A stretch of 64,000 nt of DNA from NCBI RefSeq assembly GCF_051014685.1, contig NW_027479302.1, forward strand, positions 95,521-159,520. The letters run 5' to 3'. The position numbers and the translations under genes were made by a program. Under the pieces are notes generated by a model. That model was not told where the DNA came from. It made no database searches and saw only the letters and a list, made by a program, of their open reading frames with translations. This DNA is from Ptiloglossa arizonensis (taxonomy: Eukaryota > Arthropoda > Insecta > Hymenoptera > Colletidae). Shown piece by piece: positions 9,970-22,600 of this stretch. Numbering within the stretch: position 1 is the first letter of the stretch; each line of letters opens with the position of its first letter.

Positions 9970-12900
9970 GAGTTTCTACTTTCAGACGCAATTGGAATTT
10001 TTGGGTTAGGTCAATCCGTTCGCGAGATATGGGAGTTTGAAGCCAAGAAATGGTTGAGAAGGCAAAAAATTTTTCGCAATTCTGCTGCTTCAAACGCTTA
10101 ACCAGAATGGCCTAGGGAAAAAATACACATACCGTTGTAATCGGGCGAGTTTCTACTTTCAGTTACAATAGGATTTTTTGGGTTAGGTCAATCCGTTCGC
10201 GAGATATGGGACTTTGAAGCTAAGAAATGGTTGACAAGACAATAAATTTTTCGCAATTCTGCTGCTTCACACGCTTAACCAGAATGGCCTAGGGAAAAAA
10301 TACACATACCGTTGTAATCGGGCGAGTTTTTACTTTCAGTTAGAATAGGAATTTTTTGGTTAAGTCAATCCGTTCGCGAGATCTGGGACTTTGAAGCTAA
10401 GAAATGGTTGACAAGACAATAAATTTTTCGCACTTCTGCTGCTCCAATCGCTTAACCAGAATGGCCTAAGGGAAAAATACACATACCGTTGTAATCGGGC
10501 AAGTTTCTACTTTCAGACGCAATAGGAATTTTTGGGTTAGGTCAATCCGTTCGCGAGATATGGGAGTTTGAAGCTAAGAAATAGTTCAGAAAACAACAAA
10601 TTTTTCGCACTTCTGCTGCTCCAAGCGCTTAACCAGAATGGCCTAGGGAAAAAATACACATACCGTTGTAATCGGGCGAGTTTCTACTTTCAGACGCAAT
10701 AGGAATTTTTGGGTTAGGTCAATCCGTTCGCGAGATATGGGAGTTTGAAGCAAAGAAATGGTTGAGAAGAGAACAAATTTTTCGCAATTCTGCTGCTCCA
10801 AACGCTTAACCAGAATAGCCTAGGGATAAAATACACATACCGTTGTAATCGGGAGAGTTTCTACTTTCAGACGCAACAGGAATTTTTGGGTTAGGTCAAT
10901 CCGTTCGCGAGATATGGGACTTTGAAGCTAAGAAATGGTTGACAAGACAATAAATTTTTCGCACTTCTGCTGCTCCAATCGCTTAACCAGAATGGCCAAA
11001 GGGAAAAATACACATACCGTTGTAATCGGGAGGGTTTCTACTTTCAGACTCAACAGGAATTTTTGGGTTAGGTCAATCCGTTCGCGAGATATGGGACTTT
11101 GAAGCTAAGAAATGGTTGACAAGACAATAAATTTTTCGCACTTCTGCTGCTCCAATCGCTTAACCAGAATGGCCTAAGGGAAAAATACACATACCGTTGT
11201 AATCGGGAGAGTTTCTACTTTCAGACTCAACAGGAAGTTTTGGGTTAGGTCAATCCGTTCGCGAGATATGGGACTTTGAAGCTAAGAAATGGTTGACAAG
11301 ACAATAAATTTTTCGCACTTCTGCTGCTCCAATCGCTTAACCAGAATGGCCTAAGGGAAAAATACACATACCGTTGTAATCGGGAGAGTTTCTACTTTCA
11401 GACGCAACAGGAATTTTTGGGTTAGGTCAATCCGTTCGCGAGATATGGGACTTTGAAGCTAAGAAATGGTTGACAAGACAATAAATTTTTCGCACTTCTG
11501 CTGCTCCAATCGCTTAACCAGAATGGCCTAGGGAAAAAATACACATACCGTTGTAATCGGGAGAGTTTCTACTTTCAGATGCAACAGGAATTTTTGGGTT
11601 AGGTCAATCCGTTCGCGGGATATGGGAGTTTGAAGCCAAGAAATGGTTGAGAAGGCAAAAAATTTTTCGCACTTCTGCTGCTCCAATCGCTTAACCAGAA
11701 TGGCCTAAGGGAAAAATACACATACCGTTGTAATCGGGAGAGTTTCTACTTTCAGACTCAACAGGAAGTTTTGGGTTAGGTCAATCCGTTCGCGAGATAT
11801 GGGACTTTGAAGCTAAGAAATGGTTGACAAGACAATAAATTTTTCGCACTTCTGCTGCTCCAATCGCTTAACCAGAATGGCCTAAGGGAAAAATACACAT
11901 ACCGTTGTAATCGGGAGAGTTTCGACTTTCAGACGCAACAGGAATTTTTGGGTTAGGTCAATCCGTTCGCGAGATATGGGACTTTGAAGCTAAGAAATGG
12001 TTGACAAGACAATAAATTTTTCGCACTTCTGCTGCTCCAATCGCTTAACCAGAATGGCCTAAGGGAAAAATACACGTACCGTTGCAATCGGGCGAGTTTC
12101 TACTTTCAAATGCAATAGGAAATTTTGGGTTGGGTCAATCCGTTCGCGAGATATGGGAGTTTGAAGCTAACAAATGGTTGAGAAGAGAACAAATTTTTCG
12201 CAATTCTGCTGCTCCAAACGCTTAACCAGAATGGCCTAGGGAAAAAATACACATACCGTTGTAATCGGGAGAGTTTCTACTTTCAGATGCAACAGGAATT
12301 TTTGGGTTAGGTCAATCCGTTCGCGGGATATGGGAGTTTGAAGCCAAGAAATGGTTGAGAAGGCAAAAAATTTTTCGCAATTCTGCTGCTCCAAACGCTT
12401 AACCAGAATGGCCTAGGGAAAAAATACACATACCGTTGTAATCGGGCGAGTTTCTACTTTCAGATGCAACAGGAATTTTTGGGTTAGGTCAATCCGTTCG
12501 CGAGATAGGGGAGTTTGAAGCTAAGAAATGGTTCAGAAGAAAACAAATTTTTCGCAGTTCTGCTGCTCCAATCGCTTAACCAGAATGGCCTAAGGGAAAA
12601 ATACACGTACCGTTGCAATCGGGCGAGTTTCTACTTTCAAATGCGATAGGAATTTTTGGGTTGGGTCAATCCGTTCGCGAGATATGGGAGTTTGAAGCTA
12701 ACAAATGGTTGAGAAGAAAACAAATTTTTCGCAGTTCTGCTGCTCCAAACGCTTAACCAGAATGGCCTAGGGAAAAAATACAGATACCGTTGTAATCGGG
12801 CGAGTTTCTACTTTCAGACGCAACAGGAATTTTTGGGTTAGGTCAATCCGTTCGCGAGATAGGGGAGTTTGAAGCTAAGAAATGGTTCAGAAGAAAACAA

Positions 12901-13619
12901 ATTTTTCGCAGTTCTGCTGCTCCAATCGCTTAACCAGAATGGCCTAAGGGAAAAATACACGTACCGTTGCAATCGGGCGAGTTTCTACTTTCAAATGCAA
13001 TAGGAATTTTTGGGTTGGGTCAATCCGTTCGCGAGATATGGGAGTTTGAAGCTAACAAATGGTTGAGAAGAGAACAAATTTTTCGCAATTCTGCTGCTCC
13101 AAACGCTTAACCAGAATGGCCTAGGGAAAAAATACACATACCGTTGTAATCGGGCGAGTTTCTACTTTCAGACGCAACAGGAATTTTAGGGTTAGGTCAA
13201 TCCGTTCGCGAGATATGGGAGTTTGATGCCAAGAAATGGTTGAGAAAGCAACAAATTTTTCGCAATTCTGCTGCACCAAACGCTTAACCAGAATGGCCTA
13301 GGGATAAAATACACATACCGTTGTAATCGGGAGAGTTTCTACTTTCAGATGCAACAGGAATTTTTGGGTTAGGTCAATCCGTTCGCGAGATATGGGAGTT
13401 TGAAGCCAAGAAATGGTTGAGAAGGCAAAAAATTTTTCGCAATTCTGCTGCTCCAAACGCTTAACCAGAATGGCCTAGGGAAAAAATACACATACCGTTG
13501 TAATCGGTCGAGTTTCTACTTTCAGATGCAACAGGAATTTTTGGGTTAGGTCAATCCGTTCGCGAGATAGGGGAGTTTGAAGCTAAGAAATGGTTCAGAA
13601 GAAAACAAATTTTTCGCAG
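9970..13619. repeat. Short-period zone rich in type B and D monomers
   Basis: About 20 monomers here are dominated by the 'gactttgaagctaag ... ttgacaagacaataaat ... cgcacttctgctgctccaatcg' type, in near-identical runs (for example 10,900-11,520). A 3-monomer (531 bp) recurrence is marked by 'caggaagttttggg' at about 11,231 and 11,762. 'gggatatgggag' (a g for a change) recurs near 11,617 and 12,326. No longer clean block was found. This looks like local homogenisation at a period of one to four monomers. Confidence 0.7.
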
Positions 13620-15389
13620 TTCTGCTGCTCCAAACGCTTAACCAGAATGGCCTAGGGAAAAAATACAGATACCGTTGTAATCGGGCGAGTTTCTACTTTC
13701 AGACGCAATAGGAATTTTTGGGTTAGGTCAATCCATTCGCGAGATATGGGAGTTTGAAGCTAAGAAATGGTTGGGAAGGCAAAAAATTTTTCGCAATTCT
13801 GCTGCTCCAAACGCTTAACCAGAATGGCCTAGGGAAAAAATACACATACCGTTGTAATCGGGCGAGTTTCTACTTTCAGACGCAATAGGAATTTTTGGGT
13901 TAGGTCAATCCGTTCGCGAGATATGGGAGTTTGAAGCCAAGAAATGGTTGAGAAGGCAAAAAATTTTTCGCAATTCTGCTGCTTCAAACGCTTAACCAGA
14001 ATGGCCTAGGGAGAAAATACACATACCGTTGTAATCGGGCGAGTTTCTACTTTCAGTTACAATAGGATTTTTTGGGTTAGGTCAATCCGTTCGCGAGATA
14101 TGGGACTTTGAAGCTAAGAAATGGTTGACAAGACAATAAATTTTTCGCAATTCTGCTGCTTCACACGCTTAACCAGAATGGCCTAGGGAAAAAATACACA
14201 TACCGTTGTAATCGGGCGAGTTTCTACTTTCAGTTAGAATAGGAATTTTTTGGTTAAGTCAATCCGTTCGCGAGATATGGGACTTTGAAGCTAAGAAATG
14301 GTTGACAAGACAATAAATTTTTCGCACTTCTGCTGCTCCAATCGCTTAACCAGAATGGCCTAAGGGAAAAATACACGTACCGTTGTAATCGGGCGAGTTT
14401 CTATTTTCAGATGCAACAGGAATTTTTGGGTTAGGTCAATCCGTTCGCGAGATATGGGAGTTTGATGCCAAGAAATGGTTGAGGAGGCAAAAAATTTTTC
14501 GCAATTCTGCTGCTCCAAACGCTTAACCAGAATGGCCTAGGAAAAAAATACACATACCGTTGTAATCGGGCGAGTTTCTAGTTTCAGATGCAACAGGAAT
14601 TTTTGGGTTAGGTCAATCCGTTCGCGAGATATGGGAGTTTGAAGCTAAGAAATGGTTGACAAGACAATAAATTTTTCGGACTTCTGCTGCTCCAATCGCT
14701 TAACCAGAATGGCCTAAGGGAAAAATACACATACCGTTGTAATCGGGAGAGTTTCTACTTTCAGACGCAACAGGAATTTTTGGGTTAGGTCAATCCGTTC
14801 GCGAGATATGGGACTTTGAAGCTAAGAAATGGTTGACAAGACAATAAATTTTTCGCACTTCTGCTGCTCCAATCGCTTAACCAGAATGGCCTAAGGGAAA
14901 AATACACGTACCGTTGCAATCGGGCGAGATTCTACTTTCAAATGCAATAGGAAATTTTGGGTTGGGTCAATCCGTTCGCGAGATATGGGAGTTTGAAGCT
15001 AACAAATGGTTGAGAAGAGAACAAATTTTTCGCAATTCTGCTGCTCCAAACGCTTAACCAGAATGGCCTAGGAAAAAAATACACATACCGTTGTAATCGG
15101 ACGAGTTTCTAGTTTCAGATGCAACAGGAATTTTTGGGTTAGGTCAATCCGTTCGCGAGATATGGGAGTTTGAAGCCAAGAAATGGTTGAGAAGGCAAAA
15201 AATTTTTCGCAATTCTGCTGCTCCAAACGCTTAACCAGAATGGCCTAGGGAAAAAATACACATACCGTTGTAATCGGGCGAGTTTCTACTTTCAGATGCA
15301 ACAGGAATTTTTGGGTTAGTTCAATCCGTTCGCGCGATAGGGGAGTTTGAAGCTAAGAAATGGTTCAGAAGACAACAAATTTTTCGCAC
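13620..15389. repeat. 10-monomer higher-order repeat, copy 1 (1,770 bp)
   Basis: The rare 'ttgggaaggc' sits at 13,771 and 15,541, and 'cagttacaataggattttttggg' at 14,054 and 15,824, both 1,770 bp apart (10 x 177). Homology starts after the g/c difference at 13,619/15,389 and holds to about 14,644. From about 15,025 to 15,520 the match to the following copy uses an offset of 1,239 bp (7 x 177). Copy 1 therefore contains three monomers (about 14,645-15,025) that copy 2 lacks. Confidence 0.8.
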
Positions 15390-16628
15390 TTCTGCTGCTC
15401 CAAACGCTTAACCAGAATGGCCTAGGGAAAAAATACAGATACCGTTGTAATCGGGCGAGTTTCTACTTTCAGACGCAATAGGAATTTTTGGGTTAGGTCA
15501 ATCCATTCGCGAGATATGGGAGTTTGAAGCTAAGAAATGGTTGGGAAGGCAAAAAATTTTTCGCAATTCTGCTGCTCCAAACGCTTAACCAGAATGGCCT
15601 AGGGAAAAAATACACATACCGTTGTAATCGGGCGAGTTTCTACTCTCAGACGCAATAGGAATTTTTGGGTTAGGTCAATCCGTTCGCGAGATATGGGAGT
15701 TTGAAGCCAAGAAATGGTTGAGAAGGCAAAAAATTTTTCGCAATTCTGCTGCTTCAAACGCTTAACCAGAATGGCCTAGGGAAAAAATACACATACCGTT
15801 GTAATCGGGCGAGTTTCTACTTTCAGTTACAATAGGATTTTTTGGGTTAGGTCAATCCGTTCGCGAGATATGGGACTTTGAAGCTAAGAAATGGTTGACA
15901 AGACAATAAATTTTTCGCAATTCTGCTGCTTCACACGCTTAACCAGAATGGCCTAGGGAAAAAATACACATACCGTTGTAATCGGGCGAGTTTCTACTTT
16001 CAGTTAGAATAGGAATTTTTTGGTTAAGTCAATCCGTTCGCGAGATATGGGACTTTGAAGCTAAGAAATGGTTGACAAGACAATAAATTTTTCGCACTTC
16101 TGCTGCTCCAATCGCTTAACCAGAATGGCCTAAGGGAAAAATACACGTACCGTTGTAATCGGGCGAGTTTCTACTTTCAGATGCAACAGGAATTTTTGGG
16201 TTAGGTCAATCCGTTCGCGAGATATGGGAGTTTGATGCCAAGAAATGGTTGAGGAGGCAAAAAATTTTTCGCAATTCTGCTGCTCCAAACGCTTAACCAG
16301 AATGGCCTAGGAAAAAAATACACATACCGTTGTAATCGGACGAGTTTCTAGTTTCAGATGCAACAGGAATTTTTGGGTTAGGTCAATCCGTTCGCGAGAT
16401 ATGGGAGTTTGAAGCCAAGAAATGGTTGAGAAGGCAAAAAATTTTTCGCAATTCTGCTGCTCCAAACGCTTAACCAGAATGGCCTAGGGAAAAAATACAC
16501 ATACCGTTGTAATCGGGCGAGTTTCTTCTTTCAGATGCAACAGGAATTTTTGGGTTAGTTCAATCCGTTCGCGCGATAGGGGAGTTTGAAGCTAAGAAAT
16601 GGTTCAGAAGACAAAAAATTTTTCGCAC
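15390..16628. repeat. 10-monomer higher-order repeat, copy 2 with 3 monomers missing
   Basis: This segment aligns with 13,620-14,644 and then with 15,025 onward. It is the same unit with a clean three-monomer deletion, or else copy 1 gained three monomers. Shared markers are 'ttgaggaggc' and 'ctagtttcag' (15,110 and 16,349), with 'cggacgag' in both. Private changes include 'tactctcag' near 15,643 and 'tttcttcttt' near 16,524. Confidence 0.75.
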
Positions 16629-17619
16629 TTCTGCTGCTCCAAACGCTTAACCAGAATGGCCTAGGGAAAAAATACAGATACCGTTGTAATCGGGCGAGTT
16701 TCTACTTTCAGACGCAATAGGAATTTTTGGGTTAGGTCAATCCATTCGCGAGATATGGGAGTTTGAATCTAAGAAATGGTTGAGAAGAGAACAAATTTTT
16801 CGCAATTCTGCTGCTCCAAACGCTTAACCAGAATGGCCTAGGGATAAAATACACATACCGTTGTAATCGGGAGAGTTTCTACTTTCAGATGCAACAGGAA
16901 TTTTTGGGTTAGGTCAATCCGTTCGCGAGATATGGGAGTTTGAAGCCAAGAAATGGTTGAGAAGGCAAAAAATTTTTCGCAATTCTGCTGCTCCAAACGC
17001 TTAACCAGAATGGCCTAGGGAAAAAATACACATACCGTTGTAATCGGGCGAGTTTCTACTTTCAGATGCAACAGGAATTTTTGGGTTAGGTCAATCCGTT
17101 CGCGAGATAGGGGAGTTTGAAGCTAAGAAATGGTTCAGAAGAAAACAAATTTTTCGCAGTTCTGCTGCTCCAAACGCTTAACCAGAATGGCCTAGGGAAA
17201 AAATACAGATACCGTTGTAATCGGGCGAGTTTCTACTTTCAGACGCAATAGGAATTTTTGGGTTAGGTCAATCCATTCGCGAGATATGGGAGTTTGAAGC
17301 TAAGAAATGGTTGAGAAGGCAAAAAATTTTTCGCAATTCTGCTGCTCCAAACGCTTAACCAGAATGGCCTAGGGAAAAAATACACATACCGTTGTAATCG
17401 GGCGAGTTTCTACTTTCAGACGCAATAGGAATTTTTGGGTTAGGTCAATCCGTTCGCAAGATACGGGAGTTTGAAGCCAAGAAATGGTTGACAAGACAAT
17501 AAATTTTTCGCAATTCTGCTGCTTCACACGCTTAACCAGAATGGCCTAGGGAAAAAATGCACATACCGTTGTAATCGGGCGAGTTTCTACTTTCAGTTAG
17601 AATAGGAATTTTTTGGTTA
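16629..17619. repeat. Intermediate satellite segment with one perfect CENP-B-box core
   Basis: These monomers continue the array from the preceding unit without a clean long-range partner that I could define. They include 'gaatctaagaaatgg' near 16,766 and 'aaaatgcacatacc' near 17,556. The monomer near 17,350-17,526 has the private changes 'ttcgcaagatacggg', described separately. Otherwise this is ordinary satellite. Confidence 0.7.
17452..17468 (+). other. Perfect match to the CENP-B-box essential core (single occurrence)
   Basis: Positions 17,452-17,468 read gttcgcaagatacggga, which fits NTTCGNNNNANNCGGGN at all nine essential bases. The usual monomer has T or G in place of the C at motif position 13. 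This copy therefore arose by a single T-to-C change, with an extra g-to-a change at 17,459. Among mammals this motif binds CENP-B. Whether this organism has a CENP-B-like protein is unknown, and one copy in about 360 may be chance. Confidence 0.5.
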
Positions 17620-18936
17620 AGTCAATCCGTTCGCGAGATATGGGACTTTGAAGCTAAGAAATGGTTGACAAGACAATAAATTTTTCGCACTTCTGCTGCT
17701 CCAATCGCTTAACCAGAATGGCCTAAGGAAAAAATACACGTACCGTTGTAATCGGGCGAGTTTCTACTTTCAGATGCAACAGGAATTTTTGGGTTAGGTC
17801 AATCCGTTCGCGAGATATGGGAGTTTGAAGCCAAGAAATGGTTGAGAAGGCAAAAAATTTTTCGCAATTCTGCTGCTCCAAACGCTTAACCAGGATGGCC
17901 TAGGGAAAAAATACACATACCGTTGTAATCGGGCGAGTTTCTACTTTCAGATGCAATAGGAATTTTAGGGTTAGGTCAATCCGTTCGCGAGATATGGGAG
18001 TTTGATGCCAAGAAATGGTTGAGGAGGCAAAAAATTTTTCGCAATTCTGCTGCTCCAAACGCTTAACCAGAATGGCCTAGGAAAAAAATACACATACCGT
18101 TGTAATCGGGCGAGTTTCTAGTTTCAGATGCAACAGGAATTTTTGGGTTAGGTCAATCCGTTCGCGAGATATGGGAGTTTGAAGCCAAGAAATGGTTGAG
18201 AAGGCAAAAAATTTTTCGCAATTCTGCTGCTCCAAACGCTTAACCAGAATGGCCTAGGGAAAAAATACAGATACCGTTGTAATCGGGCGAGTTTCTACTT
18301 TCAGACGCAATAGGAATTTTTGGGTTAGGTCAATCCATTCGCGAGATATGGGAGTTTGAATCTAAGAAACGGTTGAGAAGAGAACAAATTTTTCGCAATT
18401 CTGCTGCTCCAAACGCTTAACCAGAATGGCCTAGGGATAAAATACACATACCGTTGTAATCGGGAGAGTTTCTACTTTCAGATGCAACAGGAATTTTTGG
18501 GTTAGGTCAATCCGTTCGCGAGATATGGGAGTTTGAAGCCAAGAAATGGTTGAGAAGGCAAAAAATTTTTCGCAATTCTGCTGCTCCAAACGCTTAACCA
18601 GAATGGCCTAGGGAAAAAATACACATACCGTTGTAATCGGGCGAGTTTCTACTTTCAGATGCAACAGGAATTTTTGGGTTAGGTCAATCCGTTCGCGAGA
18701 TAGGGGAGTTTGAAGCTAAGAAATGGTTCAGAAGACAACAAATTTTTCGCAGTTCTGCTGCTCCAAACGCTTAACCAGAATGGCCTAGGGAAAAAATACA
18801 GATACCGTTGTAATCGGGCGAGTTTCTACTTTCAGACGCAATAGGAATTTTTGGGTTAGGTCAATCCATTCGCGAGATATGGGAGTTTGAAGCTAAGAAA
18901 TGGTTGAGAATAGAACAAATTTTTCGCAATTCTGCT

Positions 18937-19113
18937 GCTCCAAACGCTTAACCAGAATGGCCTAGGGATAAAATACACATACCGTTGTAATCGGGAGAGT
19001 TTCTACTTTCAGACGCAACAGGAATTTTTGGGTTAGGTCAATCCGTTCGCGAGATATGGGACTTTGAAGCTAAGAAATGGTTGACAAGACAATAAATTTT
19101 TCGCACTTCTGCT
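18937..19113. repeat. Monomer type B representative
   Basis: Type B has 'gggataaaatac' or 'cctaaggg' on the left, 'gggagag', 'cagacgcaac', 'gggactttgaagctaag', 'ttgacaagacaataaat' and 'cgcacttct'. It is one of the commonest types between 6 and 62 kb. In the blocks examined it is usually followed directly by a type-D monomer. Confidence 0.8.
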
Positions 19114-19290
19114 GCTCCAATCGCTTAACCAGAATGGCCTAAGGGAAAAATACACGTACCGTTGCAATCGGGCGAGTTTCTACTTTCAAATGCAATAGGA
19201 ATTTTTGGGTTGGGTCAATCCGTTCGCGAGATATGGGAGTTTGAAGCTAACAAATGGTTGAGAAGAGAACAAATTTTTCGCAATTCTGCT
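19114..19290. repeat. Monomer type D representative
   Basis: Type D is marked by 'ccaatcgc', 'cctaaggg', 'acacgtaccgttgcaatcggg', 'caaatgcaatagg', 'gggttgggtc', 'gaagctaacaaatgg' and 'gagaagagaac'. The CCTAGG site of other types is replaced by CCTAAGG. It recurs throughout 6.5-62.4 kb and serves as a good block marker. Confidence 0.8.
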
Positions 19291-19649
19291 GCTCCAAACG
19301 CTTAACCAGAATGGCCTAGGGAAAAAATACACATACCGTTGTAATCGGGCGAGTTTCTACTTTCAGTTAGAATAGGAATGTTTTGGTTAAGTCAATCCGT
19401 TCGCGGAGATATGGGACTTTGAAGCTAAGAAATGGTTGACAAGACAATAAATTTTTCGCACTTCTGCTGCTCCAATCGCTTAACCAGAATGGCCTAAGGG
19501 AAAAATACACATACCGTTGTAATCGGGAGAGTTTCTACTTTCAGATGCAACAGGAATTTTTGGGTTAGGTCAATCCGTTCGCGAGATATGGGAGTTTGAA
19601 GCCAAGAAATGGTTGAGAAGGCAAAAAATTTTTCGCAATTCTGCTGCTC

Positions 19650-22600
19650 CAAACGCTTAACCAGAATGGCCTAGGGAAAAAATACACATACCGTTGTAAT
19701 CGGGCGAGTTTCTACTTTCAGATGCAACAGGAATTTTTGGGTTAGGTCAATCCGTTCGCGAGATAGGGGAGTTTGAAGCTAAGAAATGGTTCAGAAGACA
19801 ACAAATTATTCGCAGTTCTGCTGCTCCAAACGCTTAACCAGAATGGCCTAGGGAAAAAATACAGATACCGTTGTAATCGGGCGAGTTTCTACTTTCAGAC
19901 GCAATAGGAATTTTTGGGTTAGGTCAATCCGTTCGCGAGATATGGGACTTTGAAGCTAAGAAATGGTTGACAAGACAATAAATTTTTCGCACTTCTGCTG
20001 CTCCAATCGCTTAACCAGACTGGCCTAAGGGAAAAATACACGTACCGTTGCAATCGGGCGAGTTTCTACTTTCAAATGCAATAGGAATTTTTGGGTTGGG
20101 TCAATCCGTTCGCGAGATATGGGAGTTTGAAGCTAACAAATGGTTGAGAAGAGAACAAATTTTTCGCAATTCTGCTGCTCCAAACGCTTAACCAGAATGG
20201 CCTAGGGAAAAAATACACATACCGTTGTAATCGGGTGAGTTTCTACTTTCAGACGCAACAGGAATTTTAGGGTTAGGTCAATCCGTTCGCGAGATATGGG
20301 ACTTTGAAGCTAAAAAATGGTTGACAAGACAATAAATTTTTCGCAATTCTGCTGCTTCACACGCTTAACCAGAATGGCCTAGGGAAAAAATACACATACC
20401 GTTGTAATCGGGCGAGTTTCTACTTTCAGTTAGAATAGGAATTTTTGGGTTAGGTCAATCCGTTCGCGAGATATGGGAGTTTGAAGCCAAGAAATGGTTG
20501 AGAAGGCAAAAAATTTTTCGCAATTCTGCTGCTCCAAACGCTTAACCAGAAAGGCCTAGGGAAAAAATACACATACCGTTGTAATCGGGCGAGTTTCTAC
20601 TTTCAGATGCAACAGGAATTTTTGGGTTAGGTCAATCCGTTCGCGAGATAGGGGAGATTGAAGCTAAGAAATGGTTGACAAGACAATAAATTTTTCGCAC
20701 TTCTGCTGCTCCAATCGCTTAACCAGACTGGCCTAAGGGAAAAATACACGTACCGTTGCAATCGGGCGAGTTTCTACTTTCAAATGCAATAGGAATTTTT
20801 GGGTTGGGTCAATCCGTTCGCGAGATATGGGAGTTTGAAGCTAACAAATGGTTGAGAAGAGAACAAATTTTTCGCAATTCTGCTGCTCCAAACGCTTAAC
20901 CAGAATGGCCTAGGGAAAAAATACACATACCGTTGTAATCGGGCGAGTTTCTACTTTCAGACGCAACAGGAATTTTAGGGTTAGGTCAATCCGTTCGCGA
21001 GATATGGGACTTTGAAGCTAAAAAATGGTTGACAAGACAATAAATTTTTCGCAATTCTGCTGCTTCACACGCTTAACCAGAATGGCCTAGGGAAAAAATA
21101 CACATACCGTTGTAATCGGGCGAGTTTCTACTTTCAGTTAGAATAGGAATTTTTGGGTTAGGTCAATCCGTTCGCGAGATATGGGAGTTTGAAGCCAAGA
21201 AATGGTTGAGAAGGCAAAAAAATTTTTCGCAATTCTGCTGCTCCAAACGCTTAACCAGAAAGGCCTAGGAAAAAATACACATACCGTTGTAATCGGGCGA
21301 GTTTCTACTTTCAGATGCAACAGGAATTTTTGGGTTAGGTCAATCCGTTCGCGAGATAGGGGAGATTGAAGCTAAGAAATGGTTCAGAAGACAACAAATT
21401 TTTCGCAGTTCTGCTGCTCCAAACGCTTAACCAGAATGGCCTAGGGAAAAAATACAGATACCGTTGTAATCGGGCGAGTTTCTACTTTCAGACGCAATAG
21501 GAATTTTTGGGTTAGGTCAATCCATTCGCGAGATATGGAGTTTGAAGCCAAGAAATGGTTGAGAAGGCAAAAAATTTTTCGCAATTCTGCTGCTTCAAAC
21601 GCTTAACCAGAATGGCCTAGGGAAAAATACACATACCGCTGTAATCGGGCGAGTTTCTTCTTTCAGTTACAATAGGAATTTTTGGGTTAGGTCAATCCGT
21701 TCGCGAGATAGGAGAGTTTGAAGCTAAGAAATGGTTCAGAAGACAACAAATTATTCGCAGTTCTGCTGCTCCAAACGCTTAACCAGAATGGCCTGGGGGA
21801 AAAATACAGATACCGTTGTAATCGGGCGAGTTTCTACTTTCAGACGCAATAGGAATTTTTGGGTTAGGTCAATCCATTCGCGAGATATGGGAGTTTGAAG
21901 CTAAGAAATGGTTGAGAAGAGAACAAATTTTTCGCAATTCTGCTGCTCCAAACGCTTAACCAGAATGGCCTAGGGATAAAATACACATACCGTTGTAATC
22001 GGGAGAGTTTCTACTTTCAGACGCAACAGGAATTTTTGGGTTAGGTCAATCCGTTCGCGAGATATGGGACTTTGAAGCTAAGAAATGGTTGACAAGACAA
22101 TAAATTTTTCGCACTTCTGCTGCTCCAATCGCTTAACCAGAATGGCCTAAGGGAAAAATACACGTACCGTTGCAATCGGGCGAGTTTCTACTTTCAAATG
22201 CAATAGGAATTTTTGGGTTGGGTCAATCCGTTCGCGAGATATGGGAGTTTGAAGCTAACAAATGGTTCAGAAGACAACAAATTATTCGCAGTTCTGCTGC
22301 TCCAAACGCTTAACCAGAATGGCCTAGGGAAAAAATACAGATACCGTTGTAATCGGGCGAGTTTCTACTTTCAGACGCAATAGGAATTTTTGGGTTAGGT
22401 CAATCCATTTGCGAGATATGGGAGTTTGAAGCTAAGAAATGGTTGAGAAGAGAACAAATTTTTCGCAATTCTGCTGCTCCAAACGCTTAACCAGAATGGC
22501 CTAGGGATAAAATACACATACCGTTGTAATCGGGAGAGTTTCTACTTTCAGACGCAACAGGAATTTTTGGGTTAGGTCAATCCGTTCGCGAGATATGGGA

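Larger units (their letters stand above)
17620..19735. repeat. 2.1-kb segment repeated 17,872 bp downstream, copy 1
   Basis: Markers in identical order include 'ctagtttcag' (18,119 and 35,991), 'gaatctaagaaacgg' (18,357 and 36,229), 'gagaatagaac' (18,908 and 36,780) and 'aataggaatgttttgg ... cgcggagatat' with its one-base insertion (19,371 and 37,243). Every pair is exactly 17,872 bp apart, equal to 101 x 177 minus the five net deleted bases between them. The segment flanks both sides of the large 22- and 31-monomer blocks. Confidence 0.85.

Noticed and set aside
21138..21320. Minus-strand open frame of 60 codons
   Set aside because: It is the same satellite shadow in a variant monomer, and is opened by local single-base indels near 21,212 and 21,268.
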